40,076 bases of DNA from Prevotellaceae bacterium UBA4332 (lineage in GTDB: Bacteria; Bacteroidota; Bacteroidia; Bacteroidales; Bacteroidaceae), in NCBI GenBank assembly GCA_002394365.1, contig DGTQ01000002.1, forward strand, positions 123,633 through 163,708, in the 5' to 3' direction. Made by a program: the position numbers and the translations under genes. How positions within the stretch are numbered: the first letter of the stretch is position 1; every line of letters begins with the position of its first letter. Below the pieces are notes generated by a model, which was not told where the DNA came from, searched no databases, and saw nothing but the letters and a program-made list of their open reading frames with translations. Below are positions 31,578 to 39,503 of this stretch, piece by piece.

Positions 31578-32519
31578 TCAGTCCTTCGAGGACTGAGAAT
31601 CATACGCATTCACTATGCGCGTCACCAGCTTGTGTCTCACTATGTCCCTCTCGCCCAACGTCACAATGCCGATGCCCTCAATGCCCCCGAGCGTCTCTAT
31701 CGCGTCACGCAGTCCGCACCTCTGTCCCTTGGGCAGGTCCACCTGCGTCATGTCGCCCGTTATTATCATCTTCGTGTTCCACCCCATGCGGGTGAGGAAC
31801 ATGCGCATCTGCGCAGGAGAAGTATTCTGCGCCTCGTCCAGTATCACCACAGCGTCGCTCAGCGTCCTGCCCCTCATGAAGGCGAGCGGAGCTATCTGTA
31901 TCACGTGCTTCTCCATCATGTCCTGCAGCTTCGACTGCGGAATCATGTCCTCCAGCGCGTCATACAGCGGCTGCAGGTAGGGGTCTATCTTGTCCTTCAT
32001 GTCGCCAGGCAGAAAGCCCAGTTTCTCGCCAGCCTCCACGGCAGGGCGCGACAGTATTATCCTCCGTGCCGTCTTTTCCTTCAGCGATTTCACAGCCAGC
32101 GCTATCGAGAGATACGTCTTGCCCGTGCCCGCAGGCCCTACGGCAAACACCATGTCGTTCTCCGTGAAGGCATCCACCAGCGCCTGCTGGTTGGCCGAGC
32201 GAGCCTTTATCGGCTTGCCCGATATGGAATACACCACCACGTCCTTCGCCGCCTCCGAGTCGGGTTTCTCTCCCTTTATTATGCTGAGTATGTCCTCCTC
32301 CTTTATCACGTTATATTTCAGGATATGCTGGCGCATACTCTCTATGTCCTCCTCAAAGCGGCACATCAGTTCCTCGTCTCCCAGCACACGTATCACGTTC
32401 CCCCTCGCCATGATGCGCAGCTTGGGGTACAGCGAGCGCACCATCTGCAGGTGGGCGTTGTTCACACCATAGAAGGTTACGGGCTCTATGTCTTCCAATA
32501 CGATATGCTTCTCTATCAT
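31578..32519 (-). CDS. PhoH-family ATPase
   Basis: 313 residues. An N-terminal KH-like region (about 1-95) is followed by a P-loop ATPase/helicase-like domain: Walker A VGPAGTGKTYLS, Walker B VVILDEAQNTSP, and the TGDMTQVDLP sensor motif. PhoH proteins are RNA-linked ATPases; the cell role is not settled. The frame is open to 32621, but the consensus promoter at 32541-32548 lies inside that extension, so ATG 32519 (MIEKHIVLED) is the start. It heads the phoH-purC-menG-aroE series. Confidence 0.92.
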   Translation of the reverse strand: MIEKHIVLEDIEPVTFYGVNNAHLQMVRSLYPKLRIMARGNVIRVLGDEELMCRFEEDIESMRQHILKYNVIKEEDILSIIKGEKPDSEAAKDVVVYSISGKPIKARSANQQALVDAFTENDMVFAVGPAGTGKTYLSIALAVKSLKEKTARRIILSRPAVEAGEKLGFLPGDMKDKIDPYLQPLYDALEDMIPQSKLQDMMEKHVIQIAPLAFMRGRTLSDAVVILDEAQNTSPAQMRMFLTRMGWNTKMIITGDMTQVDLPKGQRCGLRDAIETLGGIEGIGIVTLGERDIVRHKLVTRIVNAYDSQSSKD

Positions 32520-32540
32520 ATACTTTCGCGTTTTAAAGTG

Positions 32541-32548
32541 CAAAGTTA
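32541..32548 (-). promoter_or_regulatory. Promoter of phoH and probably the downstream series
   Basis: TAACTTTG on the minus strand followed by CACTTTAAAACGCG, preceded by TTTTTTG. The leader to ATG 32519 is about 16 nt. Confidence 0.78.
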
Positions 32549-32687
32549 CAAAAAAACGAGAGCAGAACAAAATAAATCCATTTATTTTTTTTGCCGAGTG
32601 CAGGAACTTGACTCTATACAAGAGGAAGTGGGCAGGGAGGAGGGGAGAAAAACCATGAAAAAATTTGCGAGTGTTGCAAGATTGTAT

Positions 32688-32695
32688 TATCTTTG
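32688..32695 (+). promoter_or_regulatory. Promoter of the DUF3857 gene pair
   Basis: TATCTTTG followed by CATGCAG, with TTTG at 32663-32666 in the -33 region. It overlaps the far upstream part of the open frame, which rules out a start at 32693. Confidence 0.7.
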
Positions 32696-32725
32696 CATGC
32701 AGTAAGAAAAAGAGAGGACAGAAGA

Positions 32726-34621
32726 ATGCACACAGAATGGAAGCACATTTCCCGAATGGCTTGCAAGGGCAGGGTGGGGCGAATAGTCTTCGCTTGCGCA
32801 GTGCTGTCGTGGTATGCCCTGATGTCTCTGGCGCAGAGAGCTAATGTGGATGTGTATGAGGTTGAAATACTGTGTGACAGTCCTGTCCACGCATTGGCGA
32901 AATTCAGGCAGACGATTACGATAAAAGACGAGAGAGGAGCGAGGTTGGCAGATTTTGTCTGTTCTGTGGGTAATGGCGACAGGCTGACTTTTGTAAGGGG
33001 GACTGTAACAGACGAGGCTGGCAAGACTATCTATAAGTTTAAGGGTAACGAACTGAAGCGGACGGAGTATTCTGAGTATCTTTCCATAGACGAGAGTATA
33101 TACTACATGGAATATACGCCGAATGTCTATCCTGTCAGGATAACCTACGAGTGGACAATAGACTATAATGACAGGATTGTGGAGTTTCCGCATTTTTCGC
33201 CTCAGATGGATTATGATGTGAGTGTGGGGAAAGCACGCTATACCCTGACGGCTCCTGAAGAAATGGGGATGCGATACTATCTGCAAAACATACCTCATGA
33301 TGCTGTGGCGGTAAATTCTCATGAGGGTAAAGAGACCTTCATACTGGAAACAGACAGCCTGCCACCCCTGAGAAAGGAGCCTTATGCCAAGCCGTTTGAC
33401 GAGATATGCTCAAGGGCTGTGTTTGCTCCGTCGGAGTTCGTATATTGTGGAACGAGGGGCAGGTTAGACAGCTGGAGGGACTACGGATTGTGGGAGTATG
33501 GCTTGATAGACGGTACGGAGATATTGCCAGAGGAGGCTCGACGGTATGTGCACAAGATGACGGACGGGCTGACTGGGGCTCGGGAAAAGGTAGAGGTTCT
33601 GTATCGTGAACTGGCAAAGAACACACGCTATGTAGCCATACTGCTCGGCATAGGGGGACAGAAGCCAGCTCACGCTTCAAGCGTATGGAAGGGCGGATAT
33701 GGCGACTGCAAGGGGCTGACAAACTATATGCGAGCCATGCTGAAGGAAACAGGTATAGAGTCGTATTACGTAACAGTAAATACGGAGAAGCCTCGCCTCA
33801 TTCCCGATTTTGCAAGCGTGGGGCAATTGAATCACGCTGTGCTCGAGATACCCCTCGAGAATGACACCTTGTGGGTGGAATGTACCAACCCGCAGTATCC
33901 GCTGGGATATATACACGAAGGCATAGCGGGGCACGATGCAGTGGAAATATCGCAGCGAGGCGGCAGGGTGGTAAGGATTCCTGCATACGCTGATGCGGAA
34001 AACCTGAGACACAGCACGATAAGCATGCAGATAGACGACAGGGGGAATGCGAATATAAGTATGGTTCAGAAATATCATAACCAGCGATACGAACAGTATT
34101 CATACCTCTTGCGTCTTGACAAGAACGAATTGCGCAAGGAACTGCACAAGATAGTGAATGTGCCCCAGATGGAAGTAGCCGAAATAGACTTCGGGCAGGA
34201 GGGCGCATCAATACGTATGGAGACTGCCATGAGGAGCACTCAGTATGCTGCGCCTACGGGCAGTCGGCTTTTCATTCCCGTATATCCGCTTTACACCAAC
34301 GGGGGCGTTCCTGAGTATCAGCACGAGAGGCAGGGGGATATATGGTTTCCCACAGGCTATTGCGACGAAGAAGAAATCACAATACAGATACCAGAGGGGT
34401 ATGTAGTAGAATCTTTGCCTGCATCCGTAAGAGAGGAATTGCCGTTTGCAACGTTCAGTTCTGATATATCCGAAGGAGAACGCAATATCAGCATAAAGAA
34501 CAGATTGAAGGTAAATGCCGGAAGCTACGAGAAAGAATACTATACAGACCTTGTAGAGTTTGCGAAAAGAACATTAAGCATATATAAAAAGAAAATCGTA
34601 ATAAAAAAGAAACCTATATGA
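32726..34621 (+). CDS. DUF3857/transglutaminase-like secreted protein, first of a pair
   Basis: About 631 residues. Signal peptide RIVFACAVLSWYALMSLAQ after a basic N-terminus. DUF3857 covers roughly residues 35-220 and a transglutaminase-like core residues about 275-410. The catalytic Cys is visible in GGYGDCKGLTN and the His in QLNHAVLEIP; the usual Asp position reads WVECTNP with Glu. A C-terminal beta-rich region follows. Transglutaminase folds in this context may cross-link or cleave peptides in the periplasm or outer membrane; the substrate is unknown. It overlaps the next gene by 4 bp (ATGA). The ATG at 32726 is used because the promoter lies upstream of it. Confidence 0.85.
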   Translation: MHTEWKHISRMACKGRVGRIVFACAVLSWYALMSLAQRANVDVYEVEILCDSPVHALAKFRQTITIKDERGARLADFVCSVGNGDRLTFVRGTVTDEAGKTIYKFKGNELKRTEYSEYLSIDESIYYMEYTPNVYPVRITYEWTIDYNDRIVEFPHFSPQMDYDVSVGKARYTLTAPEEMGMRYYLQNIPHDAVAVNSHEGKETFILETDSLPPLRKEPYAKPFDEICSRAVFAPSEFVYCGTRGRLDSWRDYGLWEYGLIDGTEILPEEARRYVHKMTDGLTGAREKVEVLYRELAKNTRYVAILLGIGGQKPAHASSVWKGGYGDCKGLTNYMRAMLKETGIESYYVTVNTEKPRLIPDFASVGQLNHAVLEIPLENDTLWVECTNPQYPLGYIHEGIAGHDAVEISQRGGRVVRIPAYADAENLRHSTISMQIDDRGNANISMVQKYHNQRYEQYSYLLRLDKNELRKELHKIVNVPQMEVAEIDFGQEGASIRMETAMRSTQYAAPTGSRLFIPVYPLYTNGGVPEYQHERQGDIWFPTGYCDEEEITIQIPEGYVVESLPASVREELPFATFSSDISEGERNISIKNRLKVNAGSYEKEYYTDLVEFAKRTLSIYKKKIVIKKKPI

Positions 34622-36600
34622 AACATCTGACATCTCTATTATTATTGCTGTGCGTACTAAGTGCTGACGCACAGAACCTGAAGTTTGGCAAACCAACAGC
34701 CGAAGAGCTGAACATGACGGTGTATGATGCGGATACTACCGCATCTGCCGTTGTGTTGTGTGATATAACCAAAGTGGACTACAACATAGACTTTTTCAAT
34801 TTTACGATTACGTATGAAGTGAAAAAGAGAATAAAGATACTAAAGGATGACGGCAAGAAATATGCCAACATCAGCATATCATATATAAATAATGAGAAGG
34901 AGGAATTGGCCAAAGTAGAAATTCAGGATTTTAAGGCAACGGTATATAATGCGGCGAACGGCAAGGTGGCGAAGACAAAGATAGGAGAGGAAAGACTGTT
35001 CAAAAAGCGCGTGGACGAGGAATACATGATTGCACAGGCAGCTATTCCACAGGTAAAGACGGGCTCTGTGATAGAATATGAGTATACGCTCCAAAGCAAT
35101 ATGTTCTATCACATAGCAGACTGGACAGCCCAAAGCGAGATACCCGTAGCCTATGCCAGTTACAGGGTTGAGATTCCTGCGCTCTTTATCTTTAATGTAG
35201 AGACGACAGGAAAGCAGCAACTGGCAAGCTCTCTCACGCAGGGCAGGCTGAACTTCAAGACACATACTGACGATATGGCACCTATAAACCACTGCAACAC
35301 CAATATATACCAGTTTACGGGCACATATCTGCCAGCATTAAAGAAAGACGACTACGTGTGGAACGTATATGATTACGCTACCAAGGTGACGGCAGAACTG
35401 AAGCTGATAAACGACCCGAGAGGAGGCTCGCATGACATACGCAAGACATGGGAGCAGATAGACGATGCTCTGCTCGAACACATGGATTTTGGCGACAGGC
35501 TGTTCAAGAAGAGCAAGTTTTACGACGAACTCATGGCAAGCGGCATAGCAGGTATGAGCAGCGTGAAGGAGAAGGTAGAGGCTACGTACGATTTCCTCAG
35601 GCAGCGTATTTCATGGAACGGCGAATACAGCCTGAAAATACAGTCTGCATCAGATGTGGTAAAGAGGGGGAGCGGAACCAATGCCGACCTGAACATGATG
35701 CTCATAAACATGCTGGGCGACGTAGGCGTGCAGGCAGTGCCAGTAGTCATGAGTACCCGCACTCACGGCAAATTGCCTAAGTCCTACCCCAGCCTGAACA
35801 AGCTGAATACCTTTATCGTAGGCATATACGACGGAGGTCTGTTGTATTATATGGACGCAGCAGCGGCGGATGGCTATCTGAACGTCTTGCCACCAGATTT
35901 CTATGTGGAGCAGGCACGCATAATACAGAAGGGACAAAAGGGAAGATGGATAAACCTTCAGAACGTGGGTGAAAGCATAACACAGGTCAACGTAAATGCC
36001 GCGATGCAGCCCGATGGCGAGGTGAAAGGCGAAAGAAACATCCTCTATATGGGAAACGCATCCCTGAAAGAACGCAAAGCATTTCGCGAAGCATCAGACA
36101 GTGCGACGTTTATCGCCTCCAAGTCGAGCCGAGAAGGTTACGATATAGTAAGTTGCAAAATGGCAGGACATCGTGCCTTTGCCCCCGAGGTAAGAGAAGA
36201 GATACAGTTTGTAAGCCATGCAGAGGCAACTGCTGACCATATCTATTATAGCCCCTTTGCAGAAGTACCCGTAAAGGCAAATCCCTTTGCACCAGATGAG
36301 AACAGACTGCTCCCCGTAGAGTTCTCATGCAGACAGAACTACAGCATGAATATCCACCTGAAACTGCCAGACGGGTGGCAACTGGAGGAAAAGCCTGAAA
36401 ATTCGACCATCACGACTTATGACAGAAGTATCACAGGACAAGTAGCCTATGAGCAGGCAGACGATAAGACTTTGAACATACAATATCAGTTCCGTCTTGC
36501 CAGGGTGAACTATGACAGCAAGCAGTACCCTACGCTACGGCAGCTCTTTGACCTGCTTGCCAATCGCAGCAAAGACGTAATAGTCCTAAAGAAGTTATAA
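34618..36600 (+). CDS. DUF3857/transglutaminase-like secreted protein, second of a pair, probably catalytically dead
   Basis: 660 residues with signal peptide MKHLTSLLLLLCVLSADAQ, a DUF3857 domain (about 45-230) and a transglutaminase-like core (about 300-420). Where the first protein has GDCKGLTN this one has GTNADLNMML, and where the first has LNHAVLEIP this one has LNTFIVGIY; only the third residue (MDAAAADG) looks like the family Asp. The Cys and His are therefore missing, as in many Bacteroidetes members of this family. It may serve as a binding partner of the first protein; the 4-bp overlap couples their translation. Confidence 0.85.
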   Translation: MKHLTSLLLLLCVLSADAQNLKFGKPTAEELNMTVYDADTTASAVVLCDITKVDYNIDFFNFTITYEVKKRIKILKDDGKKYANISISYINNEKEELAKVEIQDFKATVYNAANGKVAKTKIGEERLFKKRVDEEYMIAQAAIPQVKTGSVIEYEYTLQSNMFYHIADWTAQSEIPVAYASYRVEIPALFIFNVETTGKQQLASSLTQGRLNFKTHTDDMAPINHCNTNIYQFTGTYLPALKKDDYVWNVYDYATKVTAELKLINDPRGGSHDIRKTWEQIDDALLEHMDFGDRLFKKSKFYDELMASGIAGMSSVKEKVEATYDFLRQRISWNGEYSLKIQSASDVVKRGSGTNADLNMMLINMLGDVGVQAVPVVMSTRTHGKLPKSYPSLNKLNTFIVGIYDGGLLYYMDAAAADGYLNVLPPDFYVEQARIIQKGQKGRWINLQNVGESITQVNVNAAMQPDGEVKGERNILYMGNASLKERKAFREASDSATFIASKSSREGYDIVSCKMAGHRAFAPEVREEIQFVSHAEATADHIYYSPFAEVPVKANPFAPDENRLLPVEFSCRQNYSMNIHLKLPDGWQLEEKPENSTITTYDRSITGQVAYEQADDKTLNIQYQFRLARVNYDSKQYPTLRQLFDLLANRSKDVIVLKKL

Positions 36601-36800
36601 AGGGTGGAGGGGGAAAGAAACTGTGTTCCGAGCTCTGTCAATGGTCTTTACACCCCTCTCGGTTCAATAGACTCATTACCCCCTCCATATCTCCCCCGTT
36701 TATCGGGGGAGAGCAACCCCGTTATCGGGGAGCAGAAACGCCTAAGCACCTACGGAGCGCAAGTTCCGCTCTGCGCCTGAGCACCTACGGAGCGCAAGAA
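36601..36800. repeat. Palindromic and GAGCACC-type elements after the DUF3857 pair
   Basis: Contains AATGGTCTTTACACCCC (shared with 31450-31466), hairpins CTCCCCCGTTTATCGGGGGA and CCCCGTTATCGGGG, and two direct copies of CGCCTRAGCACCTACGGAGC plus GCAAG at 36739-36763 and 36774-36798. The same 25-mer on the opposite strand lies at 22400-22425 and inside the AEC gene at 24691-24716. Confidence 0.8.
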
Positions 36801-36910
36801 CCATTAGTTCTACATGCAGAAGTACCGCTTCTGCACTTGGACACAGCGAATGGATATTTATTCATTTTGCAAGAAAAGGAACTATATTCCAAAACGGGGC
36901 GGATAGCTGC

Positions 36911-37029
36911 TGTTGCTAAGCAAGGGGATGCGGTTACTTAGCAAGGGCACGCTGTTGCTAAGCAAGGGCACGCGGTTACTTAGCAAGGGCGTGTGGTTAC
37001 TTAGCAAGGGCGTGTGGTTACTTAGCAAG
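36911..37029 (+). repeat. 21-bp minisatellite, 5.7 units
   Basis: Units of exactly 21 bp start at 36911, 36932, 36953, 36974, 36995 and 37016. The core is TTAGCAAGGG or CTAAGCAAGGG after GGTTA or TGTTG; units 4 and 5 are identical. A diverged relative is at 23997-24080. Confidence 0.92.
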
Positions 37030-37043
37030 TTGGAGATAAAAAA

Positions 37044-37067
37044 GGACCTGCCCAAACTGGCAGGTCC
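37044..37067. terminator. Bidirectional terminator hairpin
   Basis: GGACCTGCC (37044-37052) and GGCAGGTCC (37059-37067) are complementary with a 6-nt loop. CTTTATTT follows on the plus strand and CTTTTTTATC on the minus strand, so it can end transcripts from both sides. Confidence 0.88.
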
Positions 37068-37080
37068 CTTTATTTAATAT

Positions 37081-37789
37081 ATCAGAGAGTCAATTTACCC
37101 TTCAACTGCTGCCTGCGCGGCGGCTAATTTTGAGGTCAATATGCTGATTATGAGATATTTACGTTTGGACTGGTCAACATTTGGGCTGCATTTTTCGTGC
37201 ATTCTGCACGTTCTGCACGTTGATGTCTCGCAATATTTCGCAAGAATATTCATTTTTCTGCAAGATATTCGTTCTTTTTGCAGGAATATTCATTTACGTA
37301 ATAAAATCAGTCTTCATCCAACCTTTAATATTAGGGTTATTACTCAATTTGGTCAACAATCTGGTCAACATTTTGCCAGACCATTTTCACTGTAGTTGCA
37401 TCACATACTCTGGAAGGGGAATAACCCCTAAAGCACATTCTGCAAACTTTGTTTGCAAAGTTAATGATTTCTTCTGACTTTACGTTCATTCTGCACGTTT
37501 TTCTTGCAGAATGTGCTTGCTTTTTAACATATATAGACGAACTGGCATCTCATCTTGCCATTATTGGTTTCAATTAAAAGAAAAACGGACGGATTCTTGT
37601 GGTGTAAGTTTCCTGGATCTAAATTTCTCTTTTTTCTGAGGAAGTACCAATCACCATTGTTCCCTCCCCTCTCGCTCACCTTTTCCTTTGACTGATAAAC
37701 CAGTCTTCGACGAAAAGAAAAAGATCAAACCGTCTGCCGTTTCTGCTTTCGCAAGTCGATGAAATTAAGTTGCGATGATGGAATGCTTC
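37081..37789. other. Geneless stretch with small repeats
   Basis: No convincing gene. It holds three 20-bp units beginning GCAAGAATATTC, GCAAGATATTCG and GCAGGAATATTC (37240, 37260, 37280), a palindrome AACTTTG-TTTG-CAAAGTT (37445-37462), and an 11-bp inverted repeat GCACATTCTGC/GCAGAATGTGC (37434-37444 with 37506-37516). From about 37550 to 37789 nothing was recognised. Confidence 0.6.
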
Positions 37790-38662
37790 TTATTTTCCCC
37801 TATTCACGATCTCCTCGTGGAAGAAATAGTTCACCACCACCGGCGGCTGGCCATGACGGGAGCGCACGGAGTCGTCGTTGCGAACGTAAGGCAGTCCCTC
37901 AGCCTCGCAGAAGGCGCGCATCTGCATGTCGAGCTGCATCCAGTAGGAGCGGTCTTTCTTCGTGTAGATGTCATGGTAGAGCTGGTCCAGTTCGGGGTGA
38001 TGCTCGTGAATCCACACGAAAATCTTGCCTTTGTAGTCGCCACGCAGATTCAGGTTCTCCAGCCAAACGAGGTTACAGCAGTCCTTGGCCTTGCGGATGA
38101 TGGCTTCGACATCGGTGATGCCGGGGAATATCGGAGAGATGAAACAAGTGGTCTCTACGCCAGCCTCGTAGAACTGGCGCATGGCATCCAGGCGGCGCTC
38201 GATGCTGACGGCCACGTCCATCTCGCGGCGGAACGACTCGTCAAGCGTGTTGATGCTCCACGACACACGGGCATGGGGAAAGGTCTTGATGAGGTCAAGG
38301 TCACGCAACACAAGGTCAGACTTCGTGGCGATGCTCACGCTGATGCCACTGCCCTGAAGCTGTTCCAACAAGGCACGGGTGCGCTTATACTTAGCCTCGT
38401 GCGGCTGGTAGCAGTCGGTCACGGAGCCGAAAAAAGCTTCCTTGCCTGCATACCGTTTGACATTCTTGATCTCTGGCCAGTACTTCACGTCGATGAACTC
38501 GCCCCACGGCTCAGGGTGGTTCGTAAACCGCTTCATAAACGAGGCATAACAGTACTTACAGCCGTGCAGACAGCCTACGTATGGATTCACCGAGAAGTCG
38601 GCCACCGGCAGGTTCGACTTCGTCATCACCGACTTCACTTCAATTTCTTGTATCTTCACCAT
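37790..38662 (-). CDS. Radical SAM protein of the SPL-like group
   Basis: 290 residues. The iron-sulfur motif CLHGCKYCYASF (Cx3Cx2C) lies near residue 30, after the stretch SVMTKSNLPVADFSVNPYVG, a pattern I associate with radical SAM proteins found in mobile pairs. Downstream are VSIATKSDLVLRDLDL and VSWSINTLDES, typical barrel strands. The substrate is unknown. The open frame reaches 38722, but a consensus promoter at 38685-38692 places the start at ATG 38662 (MVKIQEIEVKS). The DNA uses ATC and CGC far more than the ATA- and AGG-rich core genes, so it is probably acquired. Confidence 0.82.
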   Translation of the reverse strand: MVKIQEIEVKSVMTKSNLPVADFSVNPYVGCLHGCKYCYASFMKRFTNHPEPWGEFIDVKYWPEIKNVKRYAGKEAFFGSVTDCYQPHEAKYKRTRALLEQLQGSGISVSIATKSDLVLRDLDLIKTFPHARVSWSINTLDESFRREMDVAVSIERRLDAMRQFYEAGVETTCFISPIFPGITDVEAIIRKAKDCCNLVWLENLNLRGDYKGKIFVWIHEHHPELDQLYHDIYTKKDRSYWMQLDMQMRAFCEAEGLPYVRNDDSVRSRHGQPPVVVNYFFHEEIVNRGK

Positions 38663-38684
38663 ATTGTTTCTTATTTTGACAATG

Positions 38685-38692
38685 CAAAGGTA
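38685..38692 (-). promoter_or_regulatory. Promoter of the radical SAM gene
   Basis: TACCTTTG on the minus strand followed by CATTGTC; the leader to ATG 38662 is about 18 nt. The DUF5131 gene ends about 58 bp upstream of it. Confidence 0.7.
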
Positions 38693-38750
38693 CGACAAAT
38701 TCCCAATACCATTGCAAGACAAACAGCGACTGAAATGTCACTTTTCGGGA

Positions 38751-39503
38751 CTATTGATGGTTCCCTGCAATATGACTCGTCATGAACCCGATGTTAGCAC
38801 GTCGGGCTTGCACCATCTGCTGGCTACGAGGTATGCGATACAGACGGCCATCCTTGCGGAACAATGCCCCCGTCTGCTTGAAATGAAATGGGACGTTTGA
38901 TCCGACGCACTGGCGGCGGATGTCAAGTACCCAGTCATAATCGCACACGCGAGCATCACGGCCAGACTCTCCACCAACAGTCACTTGTTCTACCCACAGG
39001 CCAAGACAGCTACGGAAGTCAATACGCTCCAACAGCGGTTCACAGATGATGGCCTTATGATGGATAGGCAGTTCACGAAAGATGGGCAGTCGCTCGTCTG
39101 TACGACACTGATTCTCCATTGTGCAGCAGATGGTGACATTTTCATAGCCATTGCCCCAATCCTCTGGCAAACAACAGGCTATCCGCTCTGGCCGCTTGGT
39201 GACGATGTAGAAGTGCAGATCGCTCCTACGCTGAATCATCAGCCAAGCATCTTCGCGCCAAGCATCGCCTTCCTCGATGAAGAAGTCCGATGTGAAACAC
39301 GTCCACATCAGCGTGCCTGGTGACACCTTCCACTGTCCTTGACGGTCACGGCGGACGGGCAGGTTGAACGCGGCAGTCTTATGTACCACGTTCGAGTCCT
39401 TCTCAAACTCCGCATCGCGCCGATAGACATAGCAGTGCTGACAACCTTCACTCTTCTTATGGCATCCATGCCACAGATTCCACATCTGGCTCATCGCTGG
39501 CAC
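38751..39503 (-). CDS. DUF5131 / phage Gp37-like protein
   Basis: 250 residues. WHGCHKKSEGCQHCYVYRRD near the start has the Cys-rich pattern of DUF5131 (phage Gp37/Gp68-like, COG4422) proteins, and FIEEGDAWREDAWLMIQRRS, YIVTKRPERI and TVGGESGRDARVCDYDW are further family markers. The three Cys suggest an iron-sulfur or radical SAM-like function, which is inference. It overlaps the esterase gene upstream by 13 bp, so they form an operon. The start may be the first or the second Met (MSQMWNLW). Confidence 0.78.
   Translation of the reverse strand: MPAMSQMWNLWHGCHKKSEGCQHCYVYRRDAEFEKDSNVVHKTAAFNLPVRRDRQGQWKVSPGTLMWTCFTSDFFIEEGDAWREDAWLMIQRRSDLHFYIVTKRPERIACCLPEDWGNGYENVTICCTMENQCRTDERLPIFRELPIHHKAIICEPLLERIDFRSCLGLWVEQVTVGGESGRDARVCDYDWVLDIRRQCVGSNVPFHFKQTGALFRKDGRLYRIPRSQQMVQARRANIGFMTSHIAGNHQ

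Noticed and set aside
32693..32725. TTG start of the first DUF3857 protein
   Set aside because: The promoter element at 32688-32695 overlaps it, so it would not be transcribed with a usable leader. ATG 32726 precedes the signal peptide.
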